From NCBI GenBank assembly GCA_903904815.1, contig CAIVDU010000064.1:1-64000 (forward strand): a stretch of DNA of 64,000 nt, written 5' to 3'. Source of the stretch: an uncultured Armatimonadota bacterium. GTDB taxonomy: Bacteria; Armatimonadota; Fimbriimonadia; Fimbriimonadales; Fimbriimonadaceae. The notes below the pieces were generated by a model. The model did no database searches. It was not told the origin of the DNA and saw nothing but the letters and a program-made list of their open reading frames with translations. Every line of letters starts with the position of its first letter. Position 1 is the first letter of the stretch. The position numbers and the translations under genes are program-made. Below are positions 52,352 through 60,474 of the stretch, one piece after another.

Positions 52352-52979
52352 ACGGCAAGCCGAGGGAATATCCTCTCGGAATGCGTTCCATCCCTTGGAG
52401 GGATCTCGGCCCCTACACGGACGATGATCCGCGTCCCCGCGGTGCACCGCCAAATGCGTAAGCAGAGGCAAGCTAGCGACTCAGAGCTGCAAACTGCCCG
52501 CTGCAGACATTGTCGACAATTGAAACTTGACGACCTACTCAGCGTGGTGATCAAACGAATGCTAGCGAGAGCTCAATTAGTGTTCACCGAGGGAATTAAC
52601 TGCTCCTTAATTGCCCCATTGCTCGGTCTTTAGTGGGACCTGATCGTCAGAGACAAGAACTCATTTCGATCAAGATGATGCGCTTGCTAACGCCAGAGTT
52701 TAAGCGGTTTCTCAAGTTTTTCGACAATCTCAGGAACATCCTCAGGTTCACTCACGTCATACCACCATTACTTCGGGCGGTTAGCCTGGTAAAGGAGAGA
52801 TGGACACTCAGGTTTGGGTTTCCGGAAACATTGGTCCGTTAAGTTGTGTGAAAAGCGGCGCTGCTTTTAATCTGGCTTATGGCAATACCTAATTCGCGAT
52901 AGTGTGTATTGTTTACGGGTAATGAGATAGGTTTGACCAAGAGTCGGCCGTCTCGGTCAATAGAGAGTAGGAGTACCGC
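52352..52979. other. 628 bases without a supported gene
   Basis: Short frames of up to 69 codons exist on both strands, but none has a ribosome-binding site, a TANNNT start box or recognisable sequence. The stretch is somewhat richer in A and T than its surroundings. It might be a decayed gene or hold a small RNA; I see no clear evidence for either. Confidence 0.5.
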
Positions 52980-54806
52980 CTAGGTTCCATTTAGGCCCGC
53001 TCGGAGGAAGGTGACAAACTCTTCTGGAACTCTTGTAGATCCAGGGAATAGAGCGAGCACTTTTCCTTCGGGCGAGACCGCCGTGTAGACGGGCAGCGTG
53101 ACCGAACCGGTCAACTGTTGCTCCAACTTGCCGTTCTCCGCATCACTCGGTTTTTGGCGGTCGGTATAGAGCTCGACCAGGATGTAATTTTTCAACTGCG
53201 CCTTCACGTCGTCTCTGGGGAACATATTCTTTTCCATCCAGCGGCAGTTCGTACATGTGACTCCGGTGAAGTTGATCAGCACCGGGCGTCCGGTCTTCTT
53301 AGCGAGTGCCAGCGCCTGCTGGTAATCCTGCCCCCAGTCCTTGGAGTGGGTGGGAGGCAAGAACGCTTCCAGTTCTCCCAGCGAGCGACCAGGGACGGCG
53401 CTTACCAGGCCGATGCAGGTCAACACGGTCAGAGCGATTACCGTCATGCGTCCGGGTCCAATTCGCTCGGGAACTTCGACCTTGCCGACCTTGAACCAAC
53501 CTAAGAGGAAAACGGCGGCGGCGGCAAGAATGACTGTCCAGCAGACCAGGAAGGTCCCCCGCGAGATCAGCCCGGTTTGCAGCACCAGATCCGCATTGCT
53601 CAGGAATTTCACCGCTGCCGCAAGTTCCAGGAAGCCCATGAAAGCTTTGACCATATCGAGCCAAGCTCCTGACCGAGGCAGTCTTGCCAGATATTGGGGG
53701 AATAACGCCAAGAGGAAAAAGGGAAGTGCGAAGGCGGAGCTGAAGGCGAGCATTCCGAGCAAGGGGTAGAGATAGCTACCGCTGGCCGCACTCACCAAAA
53801 TCGTGCCTACGAAAGGAACCGTACAGGTGAACGACGTCAACGTGAATGTCAGTCCCATCAGTAAAGGCGCGATTAACCCGCTCTTGCCGTGAGGACTAAA
53901 ACTATTCTGCAGTCCGCTGGGAAGGTTTACCTGGAAGATTCCGAACAGGTTCAGCGCAAGGAGGACAAAGATGACCGCCAGAACGCCATTGACCCAAGGG
54001 TTCGTCGCAAATCGTTGAATCCCGCTGGCGCCAAACAGCGCGGTCACAATGATGCCGAAGGCGGTAAAAGCTGAGATGATCCCTGCGCAGTAGGCGACTG
54101 CATGGATTAGACCAACCTTCTTGCCGAGGGTCTCCTGGCGCTTCGTAAAGAAGCTCACCGTAATGGGGACCATCGGAAAGACACATGGAGTCAGTAAGGC
54201 AAATAGACCGGCTACGAACGCGCTCAGGATAAACGCCATCACGCCCTGGCTACCCTCTTTGTGCAGCACCTTTGGTCCAGACGCGCTGGTGCTTCCGAGT
54301 GCGGGTGGAGTATGTGATGCACCTGGGACAGTCCCGGCGGCGGGGGTGGAGGTTCCGCCCGATAACAAGAGTTCGATCGTTACTGGTGGGTAGCAAGTGG
54401 TCGCGTTGCAAGTCTGGAATCCAATCTTGAGTTTGTCGTTTAGTCCGTTCGGACCCAGCTTAACCGGAACATGAAATCGGGCGGAGCCTTCGAAGTACTC
54501 GACAGGAACGTCGAAATTGCTGTCCTGCTTCTTGATCGGCTTGCCTTCGGTAATGGCGCCTGAGAGCTTCGCGCCACCGGTAGGCTCGATCGTTGTCGGG
54601 GTGGGGCCATCGCTCTTTACCAGTCCGTAGAGGTGCCAACCGGCGTCGACGGTGGCGTTGAGTTCCACATTCACCACATCGCCGGCCTTGGGAGTTCCTT
54701 TGGGAGGAACCAGAGTCCAGTGAGCCATCGGCTGGGCGTTTGCCACGCAGGCTAGCACGGCCACGGTGAGAATGAGGAATGCCTTGCTCCATTTCCCGAG
54801 TGTCAT
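52980..54806 (-). CDS. dsbD: Thiol:disulfide interchange protein DsbD
   Basis: DsbD carries electrons from cytoplasmic thioredoxin to periplasmic thiols. The 608-aa protein has a signal peptide, a periplasmic alpha domain with the Cys pair in QTCNATTCYPP, an eight-helix membrane domain beginning LLTPCVFPMVPI with the conserved Cys, and a C-terminal thioredoxin domain with CTNC in GVTCTNCRWMEKNMF. Together these match full-length DsbD. The second in-frame ATG at 54806 is chosen because CATAAT lies eight bases upstream; the ATG at 54812 is alternative. Confidence 0.94.
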   Translation of the reverse strand: MTLGKWSKAFLILTVAVLACVANAQPMAHWTLVPPKGTPKAGDVVNVELNATVDAGWHLYGLVKSDGPTPTTIEPTGGAKLSGAITEGKPIKKQDSNFDVPVEYFEGSARFHVPVKLGPNGLNDKLKIGFQTCNATTCYPPVTIELLLSGGTSTPAAGTVPGASHTPPALGSTSASGPKVLHKEGSQGVMAFILSAFVAGLFALLTPCVFPMVPITVSFFTKRQETLGKKVGLIHAVAYCAGIISAFTAFGIIVTALFGASGIQRFATNPWVNGVLAVIFVLLALNLFGIFQVNLPSGLQNSFSPHGKSGLIAPLLMGLTFTLTSFTCTVPFVGTILVSAASGSYLYPLLGMLAFSSAFALPFFLLALFPQYLARLPRSGAWLDMVKAFMGFLELAAAVKFLSNADLVLQTGLISRGTFLVCWTVILAAAAVFLLGWFKVGKVEVPERIGPGRMTVIALTVLTCIGLVSAVPGRSLGELEAFLPPTHSKDWGQDYQQALALAKKTGRPVLINFTGVTCTNCRWMEKNMFPRDDVKAQLKNYILVELYTDRQKPSDAENGKLEQQLTGSVTLPVYTAVSPEGKVLALFPGSTRVPEEFVTFLRAGLNGT

Positions 54807-54814
54807 GGTCATCT

Positions 54815-54820
54815 ATTATG
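54815..54820 (-). promoter_or_regulatory. -10-like box of dsbD
   Basis: On the minus strand CATAAT is followed by eight bases and the ATG at 54806, or two bases and the ATG at 54812. Confidence 0.45.
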
Positions 54821-54964
54821 GGTCCCCTAGGCGATACCCATGGTCCTACGTCATCGGAGTTCGAGTGGGTTCCATCAAAGAATTGAGTCTGACGCGACTC
54901 TCTCAGTCCGAGGAGAGATACCCGGCATCACCATTTTGCATACAGAAAGAGACTTGGTCGAAAT

Positions 54965-55011
54965 AAAAAATCAAAAGTGCCGATAGCTCAAGGGAGCTAC
55001 CGGCACTTTTG
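54965..55011 (-). terminator. Intrinsic terminator downstream of tatA
   Basis: CAAAAGTGCCG at 54972-54982 pairs with CGGCACTTTTG, and TAGCTC pairs with GAGCTA inside it, giving a long stem with one mismatch. On the minus strand it is followed by ATTTTTTATTT, so it terminates tatA. Confidence 0.85.
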
Positions 55012-55052
55012 ACTTGAAGACTCTTCCCGCCATTGGGCGGGTCACGACTACA

Positions 55053-55286
55053 TTAGAGGGGAGTGGTCGTTGGCTTCTTTTCGACTTCGACCGCCTCAGG
55101 CGTATTGACCGAAGCATTGAACGTCTCTTTGGTCTCGTCAAGACCCTTCTTCAGTTCGCCTACGCTCTTGCCGAGACTTCGAGCAAACTCCGGAAGTCGC
55201 TTCGGGCCAAAGAGCACCAGGACAATGCCACCAATAACGATCCATTCGATCGGTTGGCCAAAACCAAAAGCGTAAAGATTCAACAT
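55053..55286 (-). CDS. tatA: Sec-independent translocase protein TatA/TatE
   Basis: This 77-aa protein has a short N-terminal membrane helix (WIVIGGIVLVLFGPKRLPEF near residues 14-33) with the conserved Phe-Gly-Pro hinge, an amphipathic helix with SLGKSVGELKKG, and an acidic/basic tail. These define TatA-type pore subunits of the twin-arginine pathway. TatB-specific residues are absent. tatC is not in the window. TATAAT on the minus strand (55344-55339) suggests a promoter about 50 bases upstream. Confidence 0.93.
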   Translation of the reverse strand: MLNLYAFGFGQPIEWIVIGGIVLVLFGPKRLPEFARSLGKSVGELKKGLDETKETFNASVNTPEAVEVEKKPTTTPL

Positions 55287-55407
55287 TGTTTTTGTCAGTC
55301 CTGGCGCAACCTCAACGGGCGCCTATCCCCATTATACGTTCTGATGGGCTCTTGCATCGCATTTAGGACCAATCTCTTTTTAGGTCAAGGCCCTGAACGC
55401 GAGAGGG

Positions 55408-55515
55408 GGTTAGCGGTTAGCGGTTCAGAACGTGCTTTTCAGCCTTAAATATGACCCCATGGGCTATCAAAGGTTTAGGTTCTTAACCGCCAACCGCCAA
55501 CCGCCAACCGCTAAC
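55408..55515. repeat. Convergent heptamer arrays, locus C
   Basis: Two GGTTAGC units and one GGTTCAG lie at 55408-55428. Four units in opposite orientation, three AACCGCC and one AACCGCT, lie at 55485-55512. The 56-base spacer is non-coding. The right arm ends a few bases from the stop codon of the next gene. The unit matches part of locus A. Confidence 0.85.
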
Positions 55516-55522
55516 TCAAAAC

Positions 55523-56164
55523 TCAGTTATTCTCCGAGTTCGTCGTATTGACGCTTACGTCCACGGATTCTCCGTTTTTGGTCAAGAGCTTTGGTGCGCC
55601 GCTGACCTTGGCGACGTACCAGCCGCGCCGCTTATTGAACATCTGGGGACTGGTTTCATAAGGCTGCGGCTTGTACTCAGAGTTCAAGTTCGTTCCCGCA
55701 ATTGGGACCTCGAAAATCAGGACGGAATCGAACGGGTCCTTGATCTCACCCAGTTTCTTGCCCGAAAGGGCCTTGTTGAACGAGATTCCGGTGATCGTGC
55801 TGTCGTCGTTCGAACAGCCCAGAGCGCCGTTGGAAGCCCCTGGAGCAAACATCTGCTGCTCTTTGGCATGCTTGGCGACCTGAGTCTGATAATAGGGCTT
55901 AATGTCAGTTTCCCAGGTGGCCGCATTTGGAAGTTTCCCGTCGTGCGCCGTGGCGTAGTCAGTGATGGCATGCTGCACGTTGCCGAACGTGATCGAGCAT
56001 CCGACCATCCCCTTCGCCTTCGAGAAGCCATAGAATCCAAGGCCTCCAAGGACAGCGATGGGAAGAATGCAGCAGAGCACGACGACTCCGATGACGATGC
56101 CAATGATGAGACCGGTGTTGCTCTTCTTAGGAGCGGACGAATAGTAAGGAGGAGGAGATTCCAT
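55523..56164 (-). CDS. Hypothetical single-span membrane protein
   Basis: This 213-aa protein has a Pro/Tyr-rich cytoplasmic start (ESPPPYYSSAPKK), a strong membrane helix near residues 18-45 with two adjacent Cys, and a C-terminal extracytoplasmic domain with TFGNVQHAITDYATAHDGKL and DPFDSVLIFEVP. That domain recalls the globular heads of pseudopilin-like proteins, but no prepilin cleavage site is evident. No family is assigned. It is followed by the heptamer array of locus C. Confidence 0.8.
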   Translation of the reverse strand: MESPPPYYSSAPKKSNTGLIIGIVIGVVVLCCILPIAVLGGLGFYGFSKAKGMVGCSITFGNVQHAITDYATAHDGKLPNAATWETDIKPYYQTQVAKHAKEQQMFAPGASNGALGCSNDDSTITGISFNKALSGKKLGEIKDPFDSVLIFEVPIAGTNLNSEYKPQPYETSPQMFNKRRGWYVAKVSGAPKLLTKNGESVDVSVNTTNSENN

Positions 56165-56312
56165 AGGATCAGTGAGACTTAGTCTACAGGAATGAAACGG
56201 ACGTCAGCAAAAATGGTTGCAAATACGTATGGATTGGATTGATTGGTGTTTCCCCGCACAAACTGTAGGAGAATGAAGTTGAGATCTCCGCTGTGTGATC
56301 CAGTGCGACAAG

Positions 56313-56876
56313 ATGACTAACGCCCGTTTACGCGAACTGCTGAAAGAACTTGATGCCCATGCCCCAGGGGAAGCCGCTCATGGCGAGCGCGTCGCCGTGT
56401 ATTCGGTGGCCATTGGACAAAAACTCGGGATGTCGGAGTCGGAACTTGAGGAGCTCCGGTTTGCCGCCGCTCTACACGATTTCGGGAAGCTCGGCCTTCC
56501 GTCCGAGCTCATTTCAAGTTCTGAGGCGCTTTCCGACTCGGAAGTCGCTGAACTGAGAGTCCACCCTGCCTGGGCAGCGGAACTCCTCATCGAGCGCGGA
56601 GTACCCGCCTATGACGGCATCCTGTCTCATCATGAACGATGGGATGGAACCGGCTATGCCCTGGGGCTCAGTGGCGAAGAGATTCCATTGGAAGGTCGGA
56701 TCATCGCGCTTGCGGAGGTCTTCGACATCCTGCACTACGGCGCACCTTGGCAAGCGCCAAAAACGGAGGAAGAGGCCGTAAACATTATTCGTTCGGAGTC
56801 CGGTACACAATTTGACCCTAGGGTAGTCGAAGCCTTCCTCGTCGTCCAACCACTTATTCAGCCCGTTGGAACGTAG
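56313..56876 (+). CDS. HD-GYP-like phosphodiesterase domain protein
   Basis: This 187-aa protein is a bare HD-GYP domain. The HD motif is AALHDFGKLGLP near residue 54, and HHERWDGTGYALGLSGEEI near residue 108 corresponds to the HHExxDGxGYP stretch, with Pro changed to Ala. RIIALAEVFDIL completes the metal site. It may hydrolyse c-di-GMP or a related nucleotide, but the GYP change makes this uncertain. A GTG at 56295 is an alternative start. Confidence 0.85.
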   Translation: MTNARLRELLKELDAHAPGEAAHGERVAVYSVAIGQKLGMSESELEELRFAAALHDFGKLGLPSELISSSEALSDSEVAELRVHPAWAAELLIERGVPAYDGILSHHERWDGTGYALGLSGEEIPLEGRIIALAEVFDILHYGAPWQAPKTEEEAVNIIRSESGTQFDPRVVEAFLVVQPLIQPVGT

Positions 56877-56955
56877 GGGCGGGCCACCCAAATCGGCCAA
56901 CCCCGGAGGTGGTTGTGTGAAAACTTCCCGATCCCGCACGATACAACGTCTCCAA

Positions 56956-56976
56956 CGTTATGGAAACCCCATAACG
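56956..56976. other. Inverted repeat before the DUF3592 genes
   Basis: CGTTATGG at 56956-56963 pairs with CCATAACG at 56969-56976 around a five-base loop. No U-tract follows, so it may be an operator or a weak 3' hairpin of the HD-GYP gene. Nothing else is visible in 56877-57052. Confidence 0.3.
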
Positions 56977-57052
56977 ATGATCTAGTTCGAAGGACTCAAA
57001 CATCGGCCACTCGGGTCAGTGTTCGGCCCGCAACCTGTACGATAAATTTGAG

Positions 57053-57772
57053 TTGACAATCTTCAACAAGGGTCTGCTAGCTCAGATATTCGGACCGGTC
57101 GTGATTCTCGGTCTGGGCGTTCAACTCGTCGTTCTGGCCTGCGCACTCCAAGATCTTTGGGTGCTCCAGACCTGGATTCCCGTCAAAGCGGAGATGATCC
57201 GGTCTTCAGTAGACGAATCCAAGGTAATCATTGCGGCTAAGCGAGGAGGCGAGCAGGAGATTGGGGCTCAGCGCTCTCTTACGATCCGATATCGCTATGA
57301 GTTAGGAGGGAAGACCTACGAGTCTGAACGCTACGGTGTCGGCCCGCTTTCCGAGTTTGTGGGCACTCTATTTTATGATGAAAATTCTTGGGTCCGCGAC
57401 CATCCCGTCGCCCACGGCATCACGGTTTACGCCAATCCTTCGCACTCCGAGAATGCCGCGATTGACCCCCGTCCCAACCTCGTTTGCGCATCGATCATGC
57501 TTCTGACGGGCCTATTAACTGGATTTGCTGCCTATTTCTCGGTGACCGAGGAATGGCAAACAAGACTAGCTCCATGGCGCTTGGGAACCGTATGGGGTCT
57601 GATCGTCCTATTGGTGATGTCATCAGGGAGGTCTCTCGGCATCGGGGCAGAAATCGCCTTAAGTCTTTACTTCCTCACGCAAGTGGCCACGCATCGATGG
57701 GCCAGACTAGAAGCGTTGAACGCGAGCGAACCGTCCGTGAGCCTTCAAAGAAGTGCCTTCGATGAACTTTGA
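57053..57772 (+). CDS. DUF3592 membrane protein, first of a tandem pair
   Basis: This 239-aa protein has an N-terminal membrane helix, an extracytoplasmic beta-rich DUF3592 domain with VKAEMIRSSVDESK, LTIRYRYELGGKTYESERYG and VYANPSHSENAAIDPRP, then further hydrophobic helices. DUF3592 domains are typically extracytoplasmic and of unknown function. The TTG start lacks a clear Shine-Dalgarno. The end overlaps the next gene by 11 bases. Confidence 0.85.
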   Translation: MTIFNKGLLAQIFGPVVILGLGVQLVVLACALQDLWVLQTWIPVKAEMIRSSVDESKVIIAAKRGGEQEIGAQRSLTIRYRYELGGKTYESERYGVGPLSEFVGTLFYDENSWVRDHPVAHGITVYANPSHSENAAIDPRPNLVCASIMLLTGLLTGFAAYFSVTEEWQTRLAPWRLGTVWGLIVLLVMSSGRSLGIGAEIALSLYFLTQVATHRWARLEALNASEPSVSLQRSAFDEL

Positions 57773-58520
57773 CCTGAATTCCGACACGGGAGTTGATCCC
57801 ACAGAAGAAGCGCCTCAGGAGCCGCTAAAGGAAGAGGTACCCCAAAAGGAACTGTTCGAAAATGTCTCGTTCATGGCAAAGGGCGTCTTGCCACTCGCCT
57901 TCATGCCTTTCCTCATCGCTGGCCTGTTTTTCCAAATAGTCGGTCTTTGGACCGCCATTTTGTCTACTCAGGCGACGCTTACCTGGAAGCCCGTGAGGGC
58001 GGAAGTGCTTGCCTCAAACGCCACAAGGGTTTACTTACGGAGCGGCTCGGACCTGTCGCTAGACGTCAAGTATCGGTATTGGTACAACGGGAAGCCCTAC
58101 GAGTCGAGCGAGTTTGGGGTCGCCGCTTCGTCGCGATTTGCCGGCGAACCGGGCGCCAATGCCAAGGACCCCGTGAGGGACTACCCCAAGGGCGGCATGT
58201 TCACCGCCTATGTAAATCCAGACGATCCTTCGTCGGCGGCGGTTGATCCCCGTCCCACGTTTTCCAATGCGCTTGCCGTGCTTCTCGCCGTCCCGTTCAC
58301 CCTGGTCGGTCTGTCCGGCGTCTTATCCGACTCAGCCCTTTCCAGGTTCAATTACGAATGGATGTCGTTTTTGTGGGGCGTTGCCGCTCTCGCCACATTT
58401 GCCCTGGGACACGGGATTGACCTCGCGGTCGGGGTCGTGTTTGCGATCTACTTCACTGTGCTCGCAATTCTGGAGTGGAACTCCAGAATTGCCGCGGCTC
58501 GACCAGCGGAATCCGACTAG
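57762..58520 (+). CDS. DUF3592 membrane protein, second of a tandem pair
   Basis: This 252-aa paralogue of the preceding gene shares the arrangement of a membrane helix, DUF3592 domain and C-terminal helices. Matching segments are VRAEVLASNATRVY, VKYRYWYNGKPYESSEFG and AYVNPDDPSSAAVDPRP. It has an extra acidic N-terminal extension of about 40 residues. The pair probably arose by duplication. The ATG at 57762 follows AAAGAAG; a GTG nine bases upstream is possible. Its stop overlaps the end of the convergent lipoprotein gene. Confidence 0.85.
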   Translation: MNFDLNSDTGVDPTEEAPQEPLKEEVPQKELFENVSFMAKGVLPLAFMPFLIAGLFFQIVGLWTAILSTQATLTWKPVRAEVLASNATRVYLRSGSDLSLDVKYRYWYNGKPYESSEFGVAASSRFAGEPGANAKDPVRDYPKGGMFTAYVNPDDPSSAAVDPRPTFSNALAVLLAVPFTLVGLSGVLSDSALSRFNYEWMSFLWGVAALATFALGHGIDLAVGVVFAIYFTVLAILEWNSRIAAARPAESD

Positions 58521-59440
58521 CCCTTTTCGATCGAACTCGCACCCTGAGAGAACTTGGAAACCTGCGTGGGTACGCCCTTATAGGTGATATGAGACGCGCC
58601 GCTTGCTTCGGCTCTCAGGCTCTTGGTCTCCCCCACCTCAATATTGCTTGCGCCCTCCGCCGAAAGGTTGGTCGATTCGGATGTGACCGAGTCCATTTGG
58701 GCATTCGAGCTTCCGCCCGCATCTATGGTAAGCGACTTGGCGCTGCCTGAGGCAGTGATGGTGCTGGACCCCTCAATGTGCGCGATGGCCCGGTCCGCCG
58801 AGAGTAGGTGAGCTTTGACTTCCGAACTGCCATTAGTTCGCAGGTCCAAGTGGTTAATCGTGCCATCCGCGCTCAGCTGGCTTGAGCCATCGAGGGTTCC
58901 CGAGAGGGCGTAGTTTGACTGAGTGACGAGCGAAAGATTCGAACTTCCAGAAAGCTCAAGGTCCACACGCTTAAGATCACCGAGAACGATCCCCGCCGCG
59001 GACCCACTTAAGCTCGCCTTGAACCCCTCCGCCTTTAGGCCAGAAAACGTTCCATTTGCAGAGCCGCTCAAGTCGATGCCGTCAAGGATCGGATTGACGA
59101 TCTCAACTTTCATGGGGCGGTTGCTTTGAAAGGTTCCATGGGTTTCGAGACGAAGCTCGTTGCCTTCGACCTTGACGTCGATATTGGAAAACAAACGATC
59201 TTCTGCAGTGACCTTAACGGAAGGGGTCTTTCCGACCGAAAATTTGATCTCGAAGCTACTCCCTGCGTCGATCGATGAAAACGAAGTTACCGGGAATGCG
59301 CGCGTCGTAATCGGGTGCTTCCCGCTGGCGAGTCCAGTTTTAGAGTCTTCACTGCCGGACGACAAGTGATTGATCACACCAACCCCGCAGCCACTCAAAA
59401 CTGTCGCAAGCAGAATGCCAACGGGTATCTCGAACTTCAT
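58517..59440 (-). CDS. DUF2807 (GIN domain) lipoprotein
   Basis: This 307-aa lipoprotein has lipobox VLSGC (Cys18) and then a repetitive beta-helix-like DUF2807 domain, FSSIDAGSSFEIKFSVG at the start and many short SGSANGTFSG, SGSSNLSL and GSSTITASG repeats. Such proteins are described as putative autotransporter-adhesin head (GIN) domains and are outer-surface or periplasmic. The function is unknown. CATAGT ends six bases before the ATG, and glyQ is divergent 89 bases away. Confidence 0.88.
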   Translation of the reverse strand: MKFEIPVGILLATVLSGCGVGVINHLSSGSEDSKTGLASGKHPITTRAFPVTSFSSIDAGSSFEIKFSVGKTPSVKVTAEDRLFSNIDVKVEGNELRLETHGTFQSNRPMKVEIVNPILDGIDLSGSANGTFSGLKAEGFKASLSGSAAGIVLGDLKRVDLELSGSSNLSLVTQSNYALSGTLDGSSQLSADGTINHLDLRTNGSSEVKAHLLSADRAIAHIEGSSTITASGSAKSLTIDAGGSSNAQMDSVTSESTNLSAEGASNIEVGETKSLRAEASGASHITYKGVPTQVSKFSQGASSIEKG

Positions 59441-59446
59441 GGTGAA

Positions 59447-59452
59447 ACTATG
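59447..59452 (-). promoter_or_regulatory. -10-like box of the DUF2807 gene
   Basis: On the minus strand CATAGT is followed by six bases and the ATG at 59440. On the plus strand TATTCT at 59514-59519 lies ten bases before glyQ. Confidence 0.45.
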
Positions 59453-59529
59453 TTACGACGAATCGTGAAAGCACAGAGACCTTTGGCGCGTCCAAGTTTA
59501 GCCCGACGAAAGGTATTCTCCTTCGCACG

Positions 59530-60474
59530 ATGACCCTGCAAGAAATGATTCGCCGACTCAACGACTACTGGGCTGCCCAGGGTTGCGCGATCTTGCAGGG
59601 ATACGACGCCGAGGTCGGAGCGGGAACCATGCACCCGGCGACGACCCTCCGAGTTTTAGGGCCTGATGACTGGAACGTAGCCTATGTTCAGCCCTCTCGG
59701 CGACCCAACGATGGCCGGTATACGCGGAACCCGATGCGGAGCCAGCGCTACTATCAGTACCAGGTCATCATGAAGCCCAGCCCCGCCAACATCGTCGACC
59801 TGTACATGGGGTCTCTCGACGCGCTCGGGTTCGACACTTCTAAGAACGATGTGCGGCTCGTAGAGGACGACTGGGAAAGCCAAGCGGCCGGAGCCAGCGG
59901 AGTCGGCTGGGAAGTCTGGCTGAACGGAGCCGAAATCACCCAGTTCACGTTCTTCCAACAGATGGGCGGTATTGAGTGCAATCCGGTATGCGCAGAGATC
60001 ACCTACGGACCGGAGCGCCTCTGCCTCATGCTGGACGCCAAGAATTCATTCTGGACCGATCTGGACTGGAACGACACCGTCACCTACAAGGACTCCGAGT
60101 ACCAGCTTGAGATGCAGAACAACGTTTACAACTTCGAGGTCGCGTCGACCGACATGTTGTTCAAGCTGTTCGAGATGTACGAGGAAGAGTCGAAGCGTGT
60201 CATCGAGACCCCCATCTATTGGGACTCGAAGCAGGAAATACTGACTTCGAATCCGATCGATGGAGAGGCACGGGAGATCACCCCCGCCGGGCCCCCAAGT
60301 CTTGTTTATCCAGCCCTCGACTTAGCCCTCAAATGTTCCCACGTATTCAACCTCCTGGATGCGCGGGGCGCGGTGGGTGTCACCCAGCGGGCCAACTATA
60401 TCAATCGAATACGAGCCCGAATTCGAGCCTGTTGCTTGAAGCACGTGGAGCAGTTTAAGGTTCCGACGACTTAG
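59530..60474 (+). CDS. glyQ: Glycyl-tRNA synthetase alpha subunit
   Basis: GlyQ is the catalytic subunit of the bacterial alpha2beta2 glycyl-tRNA synthetase. The 314-aa protein shows MIRRLNDYWAAQGCAILQGYD near the start, VGAGTMHPATTLRVLGP, YVQPSRRPNDGRYTRNPMR, and EITQFTFFQQMGGIECNPV. The length is typical. The beta subunit gene glyS normally follows but is not here; a convergent carboxypeptidase gene overlaps its last four bases. Confidence 0.96.
   Translation: MTLQEMIRRLNDYWAAQGCAILQGYDAEVGAGTMHPATTLRVLGPDDWNVAYVQPSRRPNDGRYTRNPMRSQRYYQYQVIMKPSPANIVDLYMGSLDALGFDTSKNDVRLVEDDWESQAAGASGVGWEVWLNGAEITQFTFFQQMGGIECNPVCAEITYGPERLCLMLDAKNSFWTDLDWNDTVTYKDSEYQLEMQNNVYNFEVASTDMLFKLFEMYEEESKRVIETPIYWDSKQEILTSNPIDGEAREITPAGPPSLVYPALDLALKCSHVFNLLDARGAVGVTQRANYINRIRARIRACCLKHVEQFKVPTT

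Noticed and set aside
52424-52842. Two 69-codon plus-strand frames
   Set aside because: They abut but are not in frame, lack start signals and show no recognisable domain.
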